Origin: Flavobacteriaceae bacterium R38
Lineage (GTDB): Bacteria > Bacteroidota > Bacteroidia > Flavobacteriales > Flavobacteriaceae
Assembly: GCA_009901575.1 (NCBI GenBank)
Contig: WXYP01000001.1
Coordinates: 248,001 to 312,000, forward strand
Direction of reading: 5' to 3'
Length of the DNA stretch: 64,000 nucleotides
Shown here: one piece after another, positions 18,041 to 26,002 of the stretch
Layout: every line of letters begins with the position of its first letter
How positions within the stretch are numbered: the first letter of the stretch is position 1
The notes under the pieces: generated by a model
Told to the model about the DNA's origin: nothing
Seen by the model: only the letters and a program-made list of their open reading frames with translations
The model's database searches: none
Program-made: the position numbers and the translations under genes

Positions 18041-18056
18041 GATGCAAAGATGCATC
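18041..18056. promoter_or_regulatory. Candidate operator overlapping the AhpD-like promoter
   Basis: GATGCA-AAGA-TGCATC is a perfect 6+6 inverted repeat. On the minus strand its middle contains CATCTTTG (18045-18052), one base off the -7 consensus, 66 bases before the AhpD-like start. An adjacent AraC-family gene makes a regulator site plausible; this is inference. Confidence 0.4.
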
Positions 18057-18174
18057 ACAAATAAGATATGAGAGATGTACCTTTTTCCCGACTACTTGTC
18101 AATTTTTCCCTTTTTTGAAATTGTTTTTTAAATAGAAAACAGAAGATTTCTTAACTAATTAAGAATCAGTATGT

Positions 18175-19035
18175 TTAATTACTGATGCTGTTTTTTGATA
18201 ATGCCTGGACGTTCTTTTTTTTAAATTCGATAGGAGAGAGCCCTATATTTTTTTTGAATAAACGACTAAATCGGGGGGCATCATCAAAACCTAAACTATA
18301 TGCTATTTCTTTTGCAGGTTTATTGGTATAAAATAAAAGGCGTTTAGCTTCCAGTACAATACGTTCGTGTATTATTTGTATTGGACTTTTGCCATACTCT
18401 GAAAAACTATTGGAAAGTGTTTTTGGAGATTTATTCATTTTTTCGGCATAAAATGCTACACTATGAGACTCTTTATAATGCATTTCTACTAATAAATTAA
18501 ATTGTCTGATAATGTCTATTCTCGATTCATATGTTTTACTTAAACTTCCTTTAGACTTTAGAATACGTGTACATTTAATAATAAATCTGGCCATCAGCAT
18601 TCTTAACATTTCTGCCTGAATATTATCTGCAGTTTCTAATTCTTCAAGAAACATTTTATGGGTAAGGTCAAAACTATTGATTTCGTCTTCGTCAATTTCA
18701 ATAATTGGAATAATTGAATTCCCAAAAAAAAGAATACCTGTACAGCTTACTTCTTTATCGTGATCTTTAATACAATAAAATTCCTTGTTAAATTGATACA
18801 CAATAGCATTTTCTCCTTCCAGAAATTGAAAATATTGAATAGGAGTCAATGCTATAATTTGATTGGGTTGGATAGTGAAAGGAATACTATCTACTATTAT
18901 TTTTATAGGTGATTTTTTAGCCCATATAAATGTAAAAAGTTCAATTTGTCTGGATGAAGAATATTGTTTCAAGACTTCTTCATTGGAGATTTTTAAAATA
19001 GCATTTGTGGCAAATTCACTAAAACTTTTACTCAT
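18175..19035 (-). CDS. AraC-family transcriptional regulator
   Basis: A 286-residue regulator. The C-terminal about 100 residues form the two helix-turn-helix AraC domain: HYKESHSVAFYAEKMNKSPK for the first HTH, and ETAYSLGFDDAPRFSRLFKK-like AKEIAYSLGFDDAPRFSRLF for the second, ending with GLSPIEFKKK. The N-terminal 170 residues are cupin-like and may bind a small ligand. It lies upstream of the AhpD-like and cupredoxin-like genes on the same strand and is a candidate regulator of them. A perfect -7 element is at 19083-19090. Confidence 0.9.
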   Translation of the reverse strand: MSKSFSEFATNAILKISNEEVLKQYSSSRQIELFTFIWAKKSPIKIIVDSIPFTIQPNQIIALTPIQYFQFLEGENAIVYQFNKEFYCIKDHDKEVSCTGILFFGNSIIPIIEIDEDEINSFDLTHKMFLEELETADNIQAEMLRMLMARFIIKCTRILKSKGSLSKTYESRIDIIRQFNLLVEMHYKESHSVAFYAEKMNKSPKTLSNSFSEYGKSPIQIIHERIVLEAKRLLFYTNKPAKEIAYSLGFDDAPRFSRLFKKNIGLSPIEFKKKNVQALSKNSISN

Positions 19036-19082
19036 TTTATGGTTTGTAAATAAAGTTAAAAATTACATTTAATTATGGTTAG

Positions 19083-19090
19083 CAAAAATA
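19083..19090 (-). promoter_or_regulatory. -7 promoter element of the AraC-type gene
   Basis: Minus strand TATTTTTG, a perfect match, 47 bases before the ATG. Confidence 0.55.
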
Positions 19091-19109
19091 AATATGTTAC
19101 TTAAATAGT

Positions 19110-19170
19110 AAAACCCTTTGCAATAAAAGCAAAGGGTTTCAGTAGTGAAAATATATAGACGCATTATGCG
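19110..19170. other. Orphan hairpin and second inverted repeat in the AraC-kmo gap
   Basis: The 329-base gap between the divergent AraC-type gene and kmo holds no ORF. It contains an 11-bp perfect hairpin, AAACCCTTTGC (19111-19121) with GCAAAGGGTTT (19129-19139), and a 5-bp repeat CGCAT-T-ATGCG (19160-19170). On the minus strand the large hairpin is followed by TTTTACTATTT, a modest U-tract. No known gene ends there, so it could be the terminator of an unannotated minus-strand RNA or a DNA site. The kmo promoter lies further right. Confidence 0.4.
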
Positions 19171-19309
19171 GATTGTCCATCGTTATTATATATACGTTTA
19201 GACGATCTGTTTTGGATTACATTACATTTATATAACAAAAAAATACTATCTGTAAGTTTTTAACTTTTTATTGCTTTTAGAGTATATATTGAATGTAATC
19301 TAAATTCAC

Positions 19310-19317
19310 TATTTTTG
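19310..19317 (+). promoter_or_regulatory. Promoter of kmo
   Basis: TATTTTTG is a perfect -7 match, with a TTG at 19289-19291 separated by 18 bases as the -33 element. The kmo ATG is 47 bases downstream. Confidence 0.65.
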
Positions 19318-19364
19318 AGATCTTATGTTTTTATGCATCAGCAGAATTCTTTTCAATTTTATTC

Positions 19365-20726
19365 ATGCAAACATCAAAAAAAATCGCTATTGTTGGTAGC
19401 GGCCTTGTAGGCTCACTTTTAGCAATCTATTTAAGAAGAAAAGGGCATAAAGTCGATATTTTTGACCGCAGGCCAGATATTAGAAATATTGAATTCTCAG
19501 GACGTTCCATTAACCTGGCGATGTCTACAAGAGGGTGGCAGGCGTTGGATCGTGTAGGTTTAGGTGATGAAATTCGAAAGATAGCAATAGCTATGAATAA
19601 AAGAGCTATCCATGTATTGGATAAGCCTATGTATTTTCAGCATTATGGGAAAGAAGGAGAAGCTATTTATTCTATTTCCAGGGGGCTTTTAAACAAGAAA
19701 ATGATTGATCTGGCAGAACGGGAAGGCGCTCGTTTTATTTTTGAATCTAAAGTGATGGACGTTACGCTTGCAGGAGCTACACTTCATGTAGGAAGTGAAG
19801 AAAATGAAACATGGGAGAGCCATAAATACGATTTGATCTTTGGAGCAGATGGTGCTTTTTCCAGGACCCGTCATAAAATGCAAAGAAGGAGTAGGTTTGA
19901 TTATTCTCAGAAATTCTTAAATACAGGATATAAAGAGCTAACAATACCTCCTAATTCTGACGGAACTCATAAACTAGAAAAAAACTCTTTACATATATGG
20001 CCGAGGGGTGAATTTATGCTTATTGCTTTGCCCAATCTCAACGGGAGTTTTACTTGTACATTATTTATGCCTTTTGAAGGAGAAAACTCTTTTGAAAGTT
20101 TAAACTCGGAAAAGAAAGTACAAGCATTTTTCGAATCTAATTTTCCCTTTATTACAGAAGATATCAATAACCTGACCAGGGATTTTTTTAATAACCCTAC
20201 CAGTGCTTTGGTGACTATTAAATGTTATCCCTGGACATATTGGGATAAAGTTGCGTTGGTTGGAGATTCTGCACATGCTATAGTTCCTTTTTACGGACAA
20301 GGAATGAATGCAGGTTTTGAAGATATTAGGGTTTTAGACGACCTGATGAATTTATATGAAGATGACTGGGAGACTATCTTTAAAGAATATGAAAAGCAAA
20401 GAAAATCAAATACAGATGCCATAGCAGAATTAAGTTATAGGAATTTTGTTGAGATGAGTAGTAAAACAGCCGATAAAAACTTTTTATTAAGAAAGAAAAT
20501 TGAAAAATGGTTTTCTGAAAAACATCCTGATAAGTGGGTGCCTCTTTACAGTAGGGTGACATTTAGTAATGAACCTTATGAAGAAGCTTTAAGACTAGGG
20601 GATATGCAAAAAGAAGTTATGGATGAAGTGATGAAGGCTAACCCAGATGTTAGTGGTGAAGAATGGGATCATAAAAAAATAGAAGAAGACATTCTTAATC
20701 TATTGAAGAATAAAGCAAAAGGATAA
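19365..20726 (+). CDS. kmo: Kynurenine 3-monooxygenase
   Basis: A 453-residue FAD-dependent hydroxylase that uses NADPH and oxygen to make 3-hydroxykynurenine. The FAD/NAD motif VGSGLVGSLLAIYLRRKGHK (about 9-28), the middle DG motif in DLIFGADGAFSRTR, and the second FAD motif VALVGDSAHAIVPFYGQGMN (about 298-317) are intact. A C-terminal segment includes KWFSEKHPDKWVPLYSRVTF, typical for KMO. Together with kynU it feeds 3-hydroxyanthranilate into NAD synthesis. It is monocistronic, with its own promoter and a strong terminator. Confidence 0.95.
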   Translation: MQTSKKIAIVGSGLVGSLLAIYLRRKGHKVDIFDRRPDIRNIEFSGRSINLAMSTRGWQALDRVGLGDEIRKIAIAMNKRAIHVLDKPMYFQHYGKEGEAIYSISRGLLNKKMIDLAEREGARFIFESKVMDVTLAGATLHVGSEENETWESHKYDLIFGADGAFSRTRHKMQRRSRFDYSQKFLNTGYKELTIPPNSDGTHKLEKNSLHIWPRGEFMLIALPNLNGSFTCTLFMPFEGENSFESLNSEKKVQAFFESNFPFITEDINNLTRDFFNNPTSALVTIKCYPWTYWDKVALVGDSAHAIVPFYGQGMNAGFEDIRVLDDLMNLYEDDWETIFKEYEKQRKSNTDAIAELSYRNFVEMSSKTADKNFLLRKKIEKWFSEKHPDKWVPLYSRVTFSNEPYEEALRLGDMQKEVMDEVMKANPDVSGEEWDHKKIEEDILNLLKNKAKG

Positions 20727-20747
20727 TCAAATTCATGAAGACTATAA

Positions 20748-20783
20748 AACAAAAAAACTTTGCCTTGGCAAAGTTTTTTTGTT
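20748..20783. terminator. Bidirectional terminator between kmo and the zinc-ribbon-derived gene
   Basis: AACAAAAAAACTTTGCC and GGCAAAGTTTTTTTGTT form a near-perfect long stem around TT. Both strands have T-runs, serving the two convergent genes. Confidence 0.88.
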
Positions 20784-20806
20784 TTATATGTATGGAAAAA
20801 ATCTTT

Positions 20807-21586
20807 TTATAAAGATGTAAATAATTTTTCCATTTTTTCTTTCTCTTCATCAGCTAGAGTAGGGTCAATCAAAATCCTTCCACTATGCTCATCAGTGATT
20901 ATTTTTTTTCTGGCTGCAATTTCCATTTGTACCTGAGGTGGAATAGTAAAGAATGAACCTCCTGAAGCTCCTCTTTCAATGGCAACTACTGCCAATCCGT
21001 TTTTAACATTAGTTCTTATACGCTTATAGGCAGTAACTAATCTTTCTTCAATTAATTTTTCAAATTCTACAGACTTATCTAATAAAGCTTTTTCTTCTTT
21101 TTCAGTCTCTGCCATAATAGCATCTAACTCACCTTTTTTGTGCTTAAGGTGGCTTTCACGTTCTGAAGAACGCTCTTTAGTTTGAGAAATGATCTCTTTT
21201 TTCTGCTCTATCTGAACTTTGAATTCTTTGATATTTTTTTCTGCTAGCTGGATTTCTAATTCCTGGAATTCGATTTCTTTACTAAGTGAGTTAAATTCCC
21301 TGTTATTCCTAACATTCTTTTGTTGCTCATTATATTTTTTAATAAGCGCCTTAGCATCTTCAATTAGATTTTTCTTGCTGGCAATTTCATGATTTAAGTT
21401 ATCTAAATCATTTACTAATTTATCCAGACGGGTTTTTAAACCTTCAACTTCGTCTTCCAGATCTTCAACCTCTAATGGTAATTCACCTCTTACATTTCTA
21501 ATTTCATCTACTCTGGAATCAATTAACTGCAAATCGTATAATGCTCTTAATTTCTCTTCGACGGTAGCTTCTGTTTTCTTTGCCAT
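20807..21586 (-). CDS. Coiled-coil protein of the C4-type zinc-ribbon (CdsZ-like) family, cysteines lost
   Basis: A 259-residue cytoplasmic protein with a long coiled coil (about 30-190, for example VEDLEDEVEGLKTRLDKLVN) and a C-terminal domain that in relatives is a C4 zinc ribbon. In relatives two CxxC pairs frame this domain; here the matching positions read RGASGGSFFTIPPQ and DEHSGRILID, with no cysteine at all. The rest of the domain is conserved, so the fold is probably kept without zinc. It lies 3 bases after the NIF3-like gene and is surely co-transcribed with it, a pairing seen in many bacteria. The role is unknown. Confidence 0.85.
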   Translation of the reverse strand: MAKKTEATVEEKLRALYDLQLIDSRVDEIRNVRGELPLEVEDLEDEVEGLKTRLDKLVNDLDNLNHEIASKKNLIEDAKALIKKYNEQQKNVRNNREFNSLSKEIEFQELEIQLAEKNIKEFKVQIEQKKEIISQTKERSSERESHLKHKKGELDAIMAETEKEEKALLDKSVEFEKLIEERLVTAYKRIRTNVKNGLAVVAIERGASGGSFFTIPPQVQMEIAARKKIITDEHSGRILIDPTLADEEKEKMEKLFTSL

Positions 21587-21589
21587 ATG

Positions 21590-22684
21590 TTAAAAATACT
21601 TGATAGGATTAGTATTACTGTCTGATAAAATGATGGCAAAATTATGAATTTTTTCCTTAAGATACTCAACTAAAAGGTTTTTTGTATATTGTTCTGTCTC
21701 AAAATGACCGATATCAGCAATAATCAACTGGTTTTCTGCTTTATAAAACTCATGATATTTTATATCGGCTGTGATAAAAATATCTGCTTTTTCTCCTTTT
21801 GCGGCTTCGATGGCAAAAGCTCCGCTGCCTCCTAATACAGCTACCTTATTTATTTTTTTATTTAATAGCTTGGAATGCCTGATCACAGACACATTCATTT
21901 GTTCTTTTAGAAATTTTAAAAAAGAAACTTCGTCTGTTGGAGTATTTAATTCTCCTACCATTCCCATTCCGATATGCTGATTTGTATTTTCAATTGTTAT
22001 GACTTCATAAGCAACTTCTTCATAAGGATGATTTTTAAATAAGGCACTTAAAATAGCTTTTTCTCTATGTTTAGGAAAGGTTACATTAATTTGAATTTCT
22101 GCTTCATAATGAATCGTGCCGGGAGTTCCCTTTACAGGTTGAGATCCTTCGCCTCCATTAAAAGTTCCGGTTCCTTCATTGTTAAAGCTACACTGATTAT
22201 AATTTCCTATAGTTCCGGCACCGGCATTAAATAAAGCCTCTCTTAGTTTGTTTGCATTATCTTTTGGAACATATGTGATTAGTTTTTTGATAGTATTTTT
22301 TTGAGGAATTAAAACTTTTCTATTTCCTATACCTAAAACATCACAGATTCTAGCATTAACGCCTTGAAAAGAATTATCCAAAGCAGTGTGAATAGCGTAG
22401 ATAGCTATTTTATTTTCTATGGCTTTAATAACCACTCTCTCTACATAATTTTTCCCGGTTATTTTCTTCAGGCCTGAAAAAATAATCGGGTGAAAACTTA
22501 TAATCAGGTTGCAGTTTTTTTCAATAGCCTCATCTACTACATTTTCGAGTGTATCTAAAGTGACCAAAACATTTGTGATCTCCATTTGCCGATCTCCGAC
22601 CAACAGGCCTACATTATCAAAATCTTCTGCGTAATCTAAAGGAGCAAATTCTTCAATTGATGTCAAAAGTTGTTGAACAATCAT
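21590..22684 (-). CDS. NIF3-like dinuclear metal-centre protein
   Basis: A 364-residue member of the NIF3/YqfO group. The long form carries a PII/CutA-like insertion (about 130-230, with LITYVPKDNANKLREALFNA). Metal-binding segments are recognisable: NLIISFHPIIFSG (His), AIYAIHTALDN (His, Asp) and near the C-terminus DIGHFETEQY (His, Glu). Its biochemical role is unsettled; relatives are often annotated as GTP cyclohydrolase I type 2 homologues, which I would not assert. It forms an operon with the zinc-ribbon-derived gene. It diverges from lpxK across a 46-base gap. Confidence 0.9.
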   Translation of the reverse strand: MIVQQLLTSIEEFAPLDYAEDFDNVGLLVGDRQMEITNVLVTLDTLENVVDEAIEKNCNLIISFHPIIFSGLKKITGKNYVERVVIKAIENKIAIYAIHTALDNSFQGVNARICDVLGIGNRKVLIPQKNTIKKLITYVPKDNANKLREALFNAGAGTIGNYNQCSFNNEGTGTFNGGEGSQPVKGTPGTIHYEAEIQINVTFPKHREKAILSALFKNHPYEEVAYEVITIENTNQHIGMGMVGELNTPTDEVSFLKFLKEQMNVSVIRHSKLLNKKINKVAVLGGSGAFAIEAAKGEKADIFITADIKYHEFYKAENQLIIADIGHFETEQYTKNLLVEYLKEKIHNFAIILSDSNTNPIKYF

Positions 22685-22701
22685 TGGTGTATATTTTTAT
22701 T

Positions 22702-22709
22702 CAAAGATA
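22702..22709 (-). promoter_or_regulatory. -7 promoter element of the NIF3-like operon
   Basis: Minus strand TATCTTTG, a perfect match, 17 bases before the ATG. The divergent lpxK has only a near match (TACTTTCG) in the same 46-base gap. Confidence 0.6.
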
Positions 22710-22730
22710 AAATATTATACTTTCGCCCTG

Positions 22731-23744
22731 ATGGCTTTACTGCGAAAAATACTATTCCCGTTTTCTCTAATATATGCGTTGATAGTTTCTATCCGGAATT
22801 TTCTTTTTGATCAAAATATATTTAAATCGGTTTCATACAAATTTCCTGTGATATGTATAGGGAATTTAAGTGTGGGGGGAACCGGAAAAACTCCTATGAT
22901 AGAATATTTGATACGTTTGCTTCGAAAAGAAATGACAATAGCGACGCTTAGCAGAGGGTATAAGAGGCAGTCTAAAGGATTTTTAATAGCAGAAGATACA
23001 ACAACGGTACAAGAATTAGGAGATGAACCTTTTCAATATTTTAAAAAGTATAACGATATTATAGTTTCGGTAGACGCAAATAGGAGGGAAGGAATATCGA
23101 GACTGAGAGATCTTAAAAATTCTCCTGAAGCTATTCTTTTAGATGATGCATTTCAGCATAGGAAAGTAACAGCAGGGCTAAATATATTGCTTACCGTCTA
23201 TAATGATCTGTATGTTGATGATTTTATGCTGCCAACCGGTAATTTAAGAGATAATAAGCGAGAGGCAAAAAGAGCAGATGCTATTGTGGTGACCAAATGC
23301 CCTGAAAACCTAAATACAATAGAAAAAGAACAAATTATTCAAAAAATAAAACCTGGGAGACATCAAAAAGTGTTTTTTAGTAGTATTCGTTATGATGATC
23401 ATTTCTACAGCTCTGATAGAAAATTAAAAATTAACGAATTAAAAAAACAATCTTTTACTTTGATTACCGGGATAGCTAATCCGTCTCATTTAATACATCA
23501 TTTAAAAGCCAAAGAGTTAAACTTTGAGCACTTGAATTTTAAAGATCATCATCATTTTTCTGAAAAAGAAATCGAAAAATTTAAACAAAAAGAAATTATT
23601 GTTACTACAGAGAAAGATTATGTTCGACTTTATCAAGAACTTGATCATTTATACTATCTACCTATAGAAACGTATATTCTTTTTGATGAGGCAGAAACTT
23701 TTGATAAAATGATTATTGAATTTGTGGAAAATAATAATAAGTAA
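22731..23744 (+). CDS. lpxK: Tetraacyldisaccharide 4'-kinase
   Basis: A 337-residue inner-membrane kinase that phosphorylates the 4' position of the lipid A disaccharide. The N-terminal membrane helix is followed by the P-loop VICIGNLSVGGTGKTPMIEY (about 40-59), then ATLSRGYKRQSKGFLIAED and ILLDDAFQHRKV, all expected for LpxK. The length is usual. It shows that the organism makes lipid A. It is divergent from the NIF3-like gene, and the next gene (a hybrid kinase) converges on it. Confidence 0.94.
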   Translation: MALLRKILFPFSLIYALIVSIRNFLFDQNIFKSVSYKFPVICIGNLSVGGTGKTPMIEYLIRLLRKEMTIATLSRGYKRQSKGFLIAEDTTTVQELGDEPFQYFKKYNDIIVSVDANRREGISRLRDLKNSPEAILLDDAFQHRKVTAGLNILLTVYNDLYVDDFMLPTGNLRDNKREAKRADAIVVTKCPENLNTIEKEQIIQKIKPGRHQKVFFSSIRYDDHFYSSDRKLKINELKKQSFTLITGIANPSHLIHHLKAKELNFEHLNFKDHHHFSEKEIEKFKQKEIIVTTEKDYVRLYQELDHLYYLPIETYILFDEAETFDKMIIEFVENNNK

Positions 23745-23774
23745 TTAGCATCTATTGCTAACTGGGGAAGTTTT

Positions 23775-25976
23775 TTAGATATTAACCTCTATATTCTTTA
23801 GGATATTGTTTCCTATCTTTTCATAGAATATTTCCGGCTTAAAAGGTTTGGTGATTACATCATTACAACCCGCTTCAAATAAATCATCTGTATTTTCATC
23901 TAAAGACATTGCTGTCAGAGCAATTATAGGAATCTTATCGTTAAATTTCCTTATTTCTTTAGTGGTTACTAATCCGCTTATTCCAGGCATATGTATATCC
24001 ATTAAAATAGCGTTGTATGTATTGTTTTTTGCATTTTCAATGGCTTCATATCCGTCATTGGCAATATCGCAGGTCATTCCTTTTTTAACCAGCATTTTTT
24101 TAGTGATCACCTGGTTAATTTTATTGTCTTCTACTACCAAAAGGTGCATATTCTCAAAGAAAGAATCTTCGACTTCTACCACAGTTTCAGAAGTTAACGT
24201 TTCTTCTTTTTTGGTGATTTCAAAGTCAATATCAAACATAAAAGTACTTCCTTTCCCTATTTCACTTTCCAATCTTATTTCAGAGTCAAATAAGCTAAGC
24301 AAGCTTTTAACTATGGTAAGTCCAAGACCGGTTCCGCCATACTTTCTGTTGATTTGTATAGAACCTTGTGCAAAACTTTCAAAAATAGTAGCTTGTAATT
24401 CTTTAGATATTCCTATTCCATTATCTTTAACCTTGAAACATATGGCTACTTTATCTCTTTCTTTAGAAACAATTTCGGCAATTACATTTATGGCACCTTT
24501 TTCGGTAAACTTACAAGCGTTACCAATCAGATTAATTAGTATTTGAGATAATTTCAGCGGATCTCCTATGAGTTCTACAGGTAGTTTTTTACTTAGTGTT
24601 AACTCAATAGTATTGTTATTTTCTTTTGCCGTTTGATGCAAACTATCTACAACGTCTTTTAGTACCTTTTTGAGATTAAAAGGAATTTTCTGCACAGAAA
24701 GTTTTTTAGCCTCAATTTTATTTATTTGTAAGATATCATTAATGAAATTTAGCAAATACTCTCCGGAAAATTTTAACGATTTAAGATGTTCTTTTTGACT
24801 ATCACTTGGATTTTCTTCCAATAATAAATGAGTTAATCCGGTAACCGCATATAAAGGAGTACGTAATTCGTGACTTACGGTCGATAAAAACTGAGCTTTG
24901 GCTTGCATCGCTCTTTCTGCTTCGTCTCTGGCATTTTCTAATTCCAGGTTCTTTTTAAGAAGAAGGTCATTCGTTTTAAACTTGATTTGATTATTTCTAT
25001 AAAGAGAAATGGTGAGCAATGAAATAATAATAAGTAATGCAGAACTTAAAACAGAAGTAAGTTTTGACATATTTACTTGTTGATTTCCTTCTTGAACATC
25101 ATTAGTGAGTTGTATGATCAACCTTTTTTCAAAATTGTCTTTTTGTTCCTTTAAGTAAGCATTTCTCTCTTCAATAACCCGAGGATCAGATAAAGCAGCT
25201 TCGATTTTTTCTGCTTCTTTAAAATGATAAAAAGCTTTCTTGTAATCCCCAGTTAGCTCATAAATATCGGTTAACATCTTATTGTTCTCCATTTTTAAAA
25301 TGGGGAAATCAATAGCGTTGGCAATGTTTAGTGCTTCTATTGCAGTTGCAGAAGCTTTTTCATAATCTGACTCTTTAAAATAGATAGAGCTGCGTAGCGT
25401 CAGAATTTTAGCATTTAAGTAATTTTTTTCATGAGGATGTTCTAAACTTCCTATTTTTTCTAAAATAGCTTTGGCTTCGTCGAGACTATTTCTTTTATAG
25501 TATACAATACTTTCAAAGTAAGAAAGATAATTTAAGAGGTTTTTATCTTTTCTGTTTAATGCTTCTCTCGCACTCCTGATGACCTGGATAGCCTCGTAGT
25601 AATGTCGTTTTTCGGCAAGAAATGAAGCTTTTAGGCCTTTTGAGGTTACATTACCATAATCGTACTCATTATAACTTAGGTAGTGTTCAGATAAGTCTAA
25701 ATAAAATTCGGCTTCATCGTATTCTTTAATGTCGAGATAGATTTGAGCAAATAAATTATTGCATTCTATACGATAGTTATCATTATCTAATGTATCTGCG
25801 ATTTTTGAAGCCTGATCTAATGTAGTAAAAGCTGTTTTATATTTGGCTTTATTTTTATGATAATGGGTTCTTCTGATAAGATCATTAAAGCTATCTTTCA
25901 TAGTTTCCTCGTCTTGCGCATTAGCTACAAAACAGCAGGATAGGGCTAATAAAAGATATATAAAACAACGTTTCAC
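23775..25976 (-). CDS. Hybrid sensor histidine kinase with periplasmic TPR region
   Basis: A 733-residue two-component protein. Order: signal peptide (MKRCFIYLLLALSCCFVANAQ), a helical TPR array (about 25-270), one membrane helix (about 306-326), a short coiled coil, HisKA with the phospho-acceptor His at about 369 (FLSTVSHELRTPLYAVTG), HATPase (N box NLIGNACKF, G boxes DNGIGIS and GGTGLGL), and a REC domain with the acceptor Asp at about 660 (NAILMDIHMPG). The TPR region is predicted to be outside the inner membrane and would sense a protein or peptide. No output domain or adjacent response regulator is seen, so the partner is elsewhere. It lies 26 bases after gapA on the same strand. Confidence 0.92.
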   Translation of the reverse strand: MKRCFIYLLLALSCCFVANAQDEETMKDSFNDLIRRTHYHKNKAKYKTAFTTLDQASKIADTLDNDNYRIECNNLFAQIYLDIKEYDEAEFYLDLSEHYLSYNEYDYGNVTSKGLKASFLAEKRHYYEAIQVIRSAREALNRKDKNLLNYLSYFESIVYYKRNSLDEAKAILEKIGSLEHPHEKNYLNAKILTLRSSIYFKESDYEKASATAIEALNIANAIDFPILKMENNKMLTDIYELTGDYKKAFYHFKEAEKIEAALSDPRVIEERNAYLKEQKDNFEKRLIIQLTNDVQEGNQQVNMSKLTSVLSSALLIIISLLTISLYRNNQIKFKTNDLLLKKNLELENARDEAERAMQAKAQFLSTVSHELRTPLYAVTGLTHLLLEENPSDSQKEHLKSLKFSGEYLLNFINDILQINKIEAKKLSVQKIPFNLKKVLKDVVDSLHQTAKENNNTIELTLSKKLPVELIGDPLKLSQILINLIGNACKFTEKGAINVIAEIVSKERDKVAICFKVKDNGIGISKELQATIFESFAQGSIQINRKYGGTGLGLTIVKSLLSLFDSEIRLESEIGKGSTFMFDIDFEITKKEETLTSETVVEVEDSFFENMHLLVVEDNKINQVITKKMLVKKGMTCDIANDGYEAIENAKNNTYNAILMDIHMPGISGLVTTKEIRKFNDKIPIIALTAMSLDENTDDLFEAGCNDVITKPFKPEIFYEKIGNNILKNIEVNI

Positions 25977-26002
25977 AGGTCAAGTTTAATTAGTAAATAT
26001 AA

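Noticed and set aside
17024-19035. A copper-resistance island made of the cupredoxin-like, AhpD-like and AraC genes
   Set aside because: No copper ATPase, chaperone or CusR-type regulator is present, and the cupredoxin lacks copper ligands.
19140-19364. tRNA or rRNA fragment in the AraC-kmo gap
   Set aside because: No cloverleaf, TTCRANY loop or CCA end can be drawn; the kmo promoter occupies the right part.
23745-23761. TTAGCA/TGCTAA hairpin after lpxK as a terminator
   Set aside because: Only 6 bp, and the T-run starts too far away; support is too weak to list.
23848-24546. Plus-strand ORF of 232 codons inside the hybrid kinase
   Set aside because: It is the antisense of conserved HATPase and REC motifs, has no promoter, and its protein is a Ser/Ile/Leu-rich shadow sequence.
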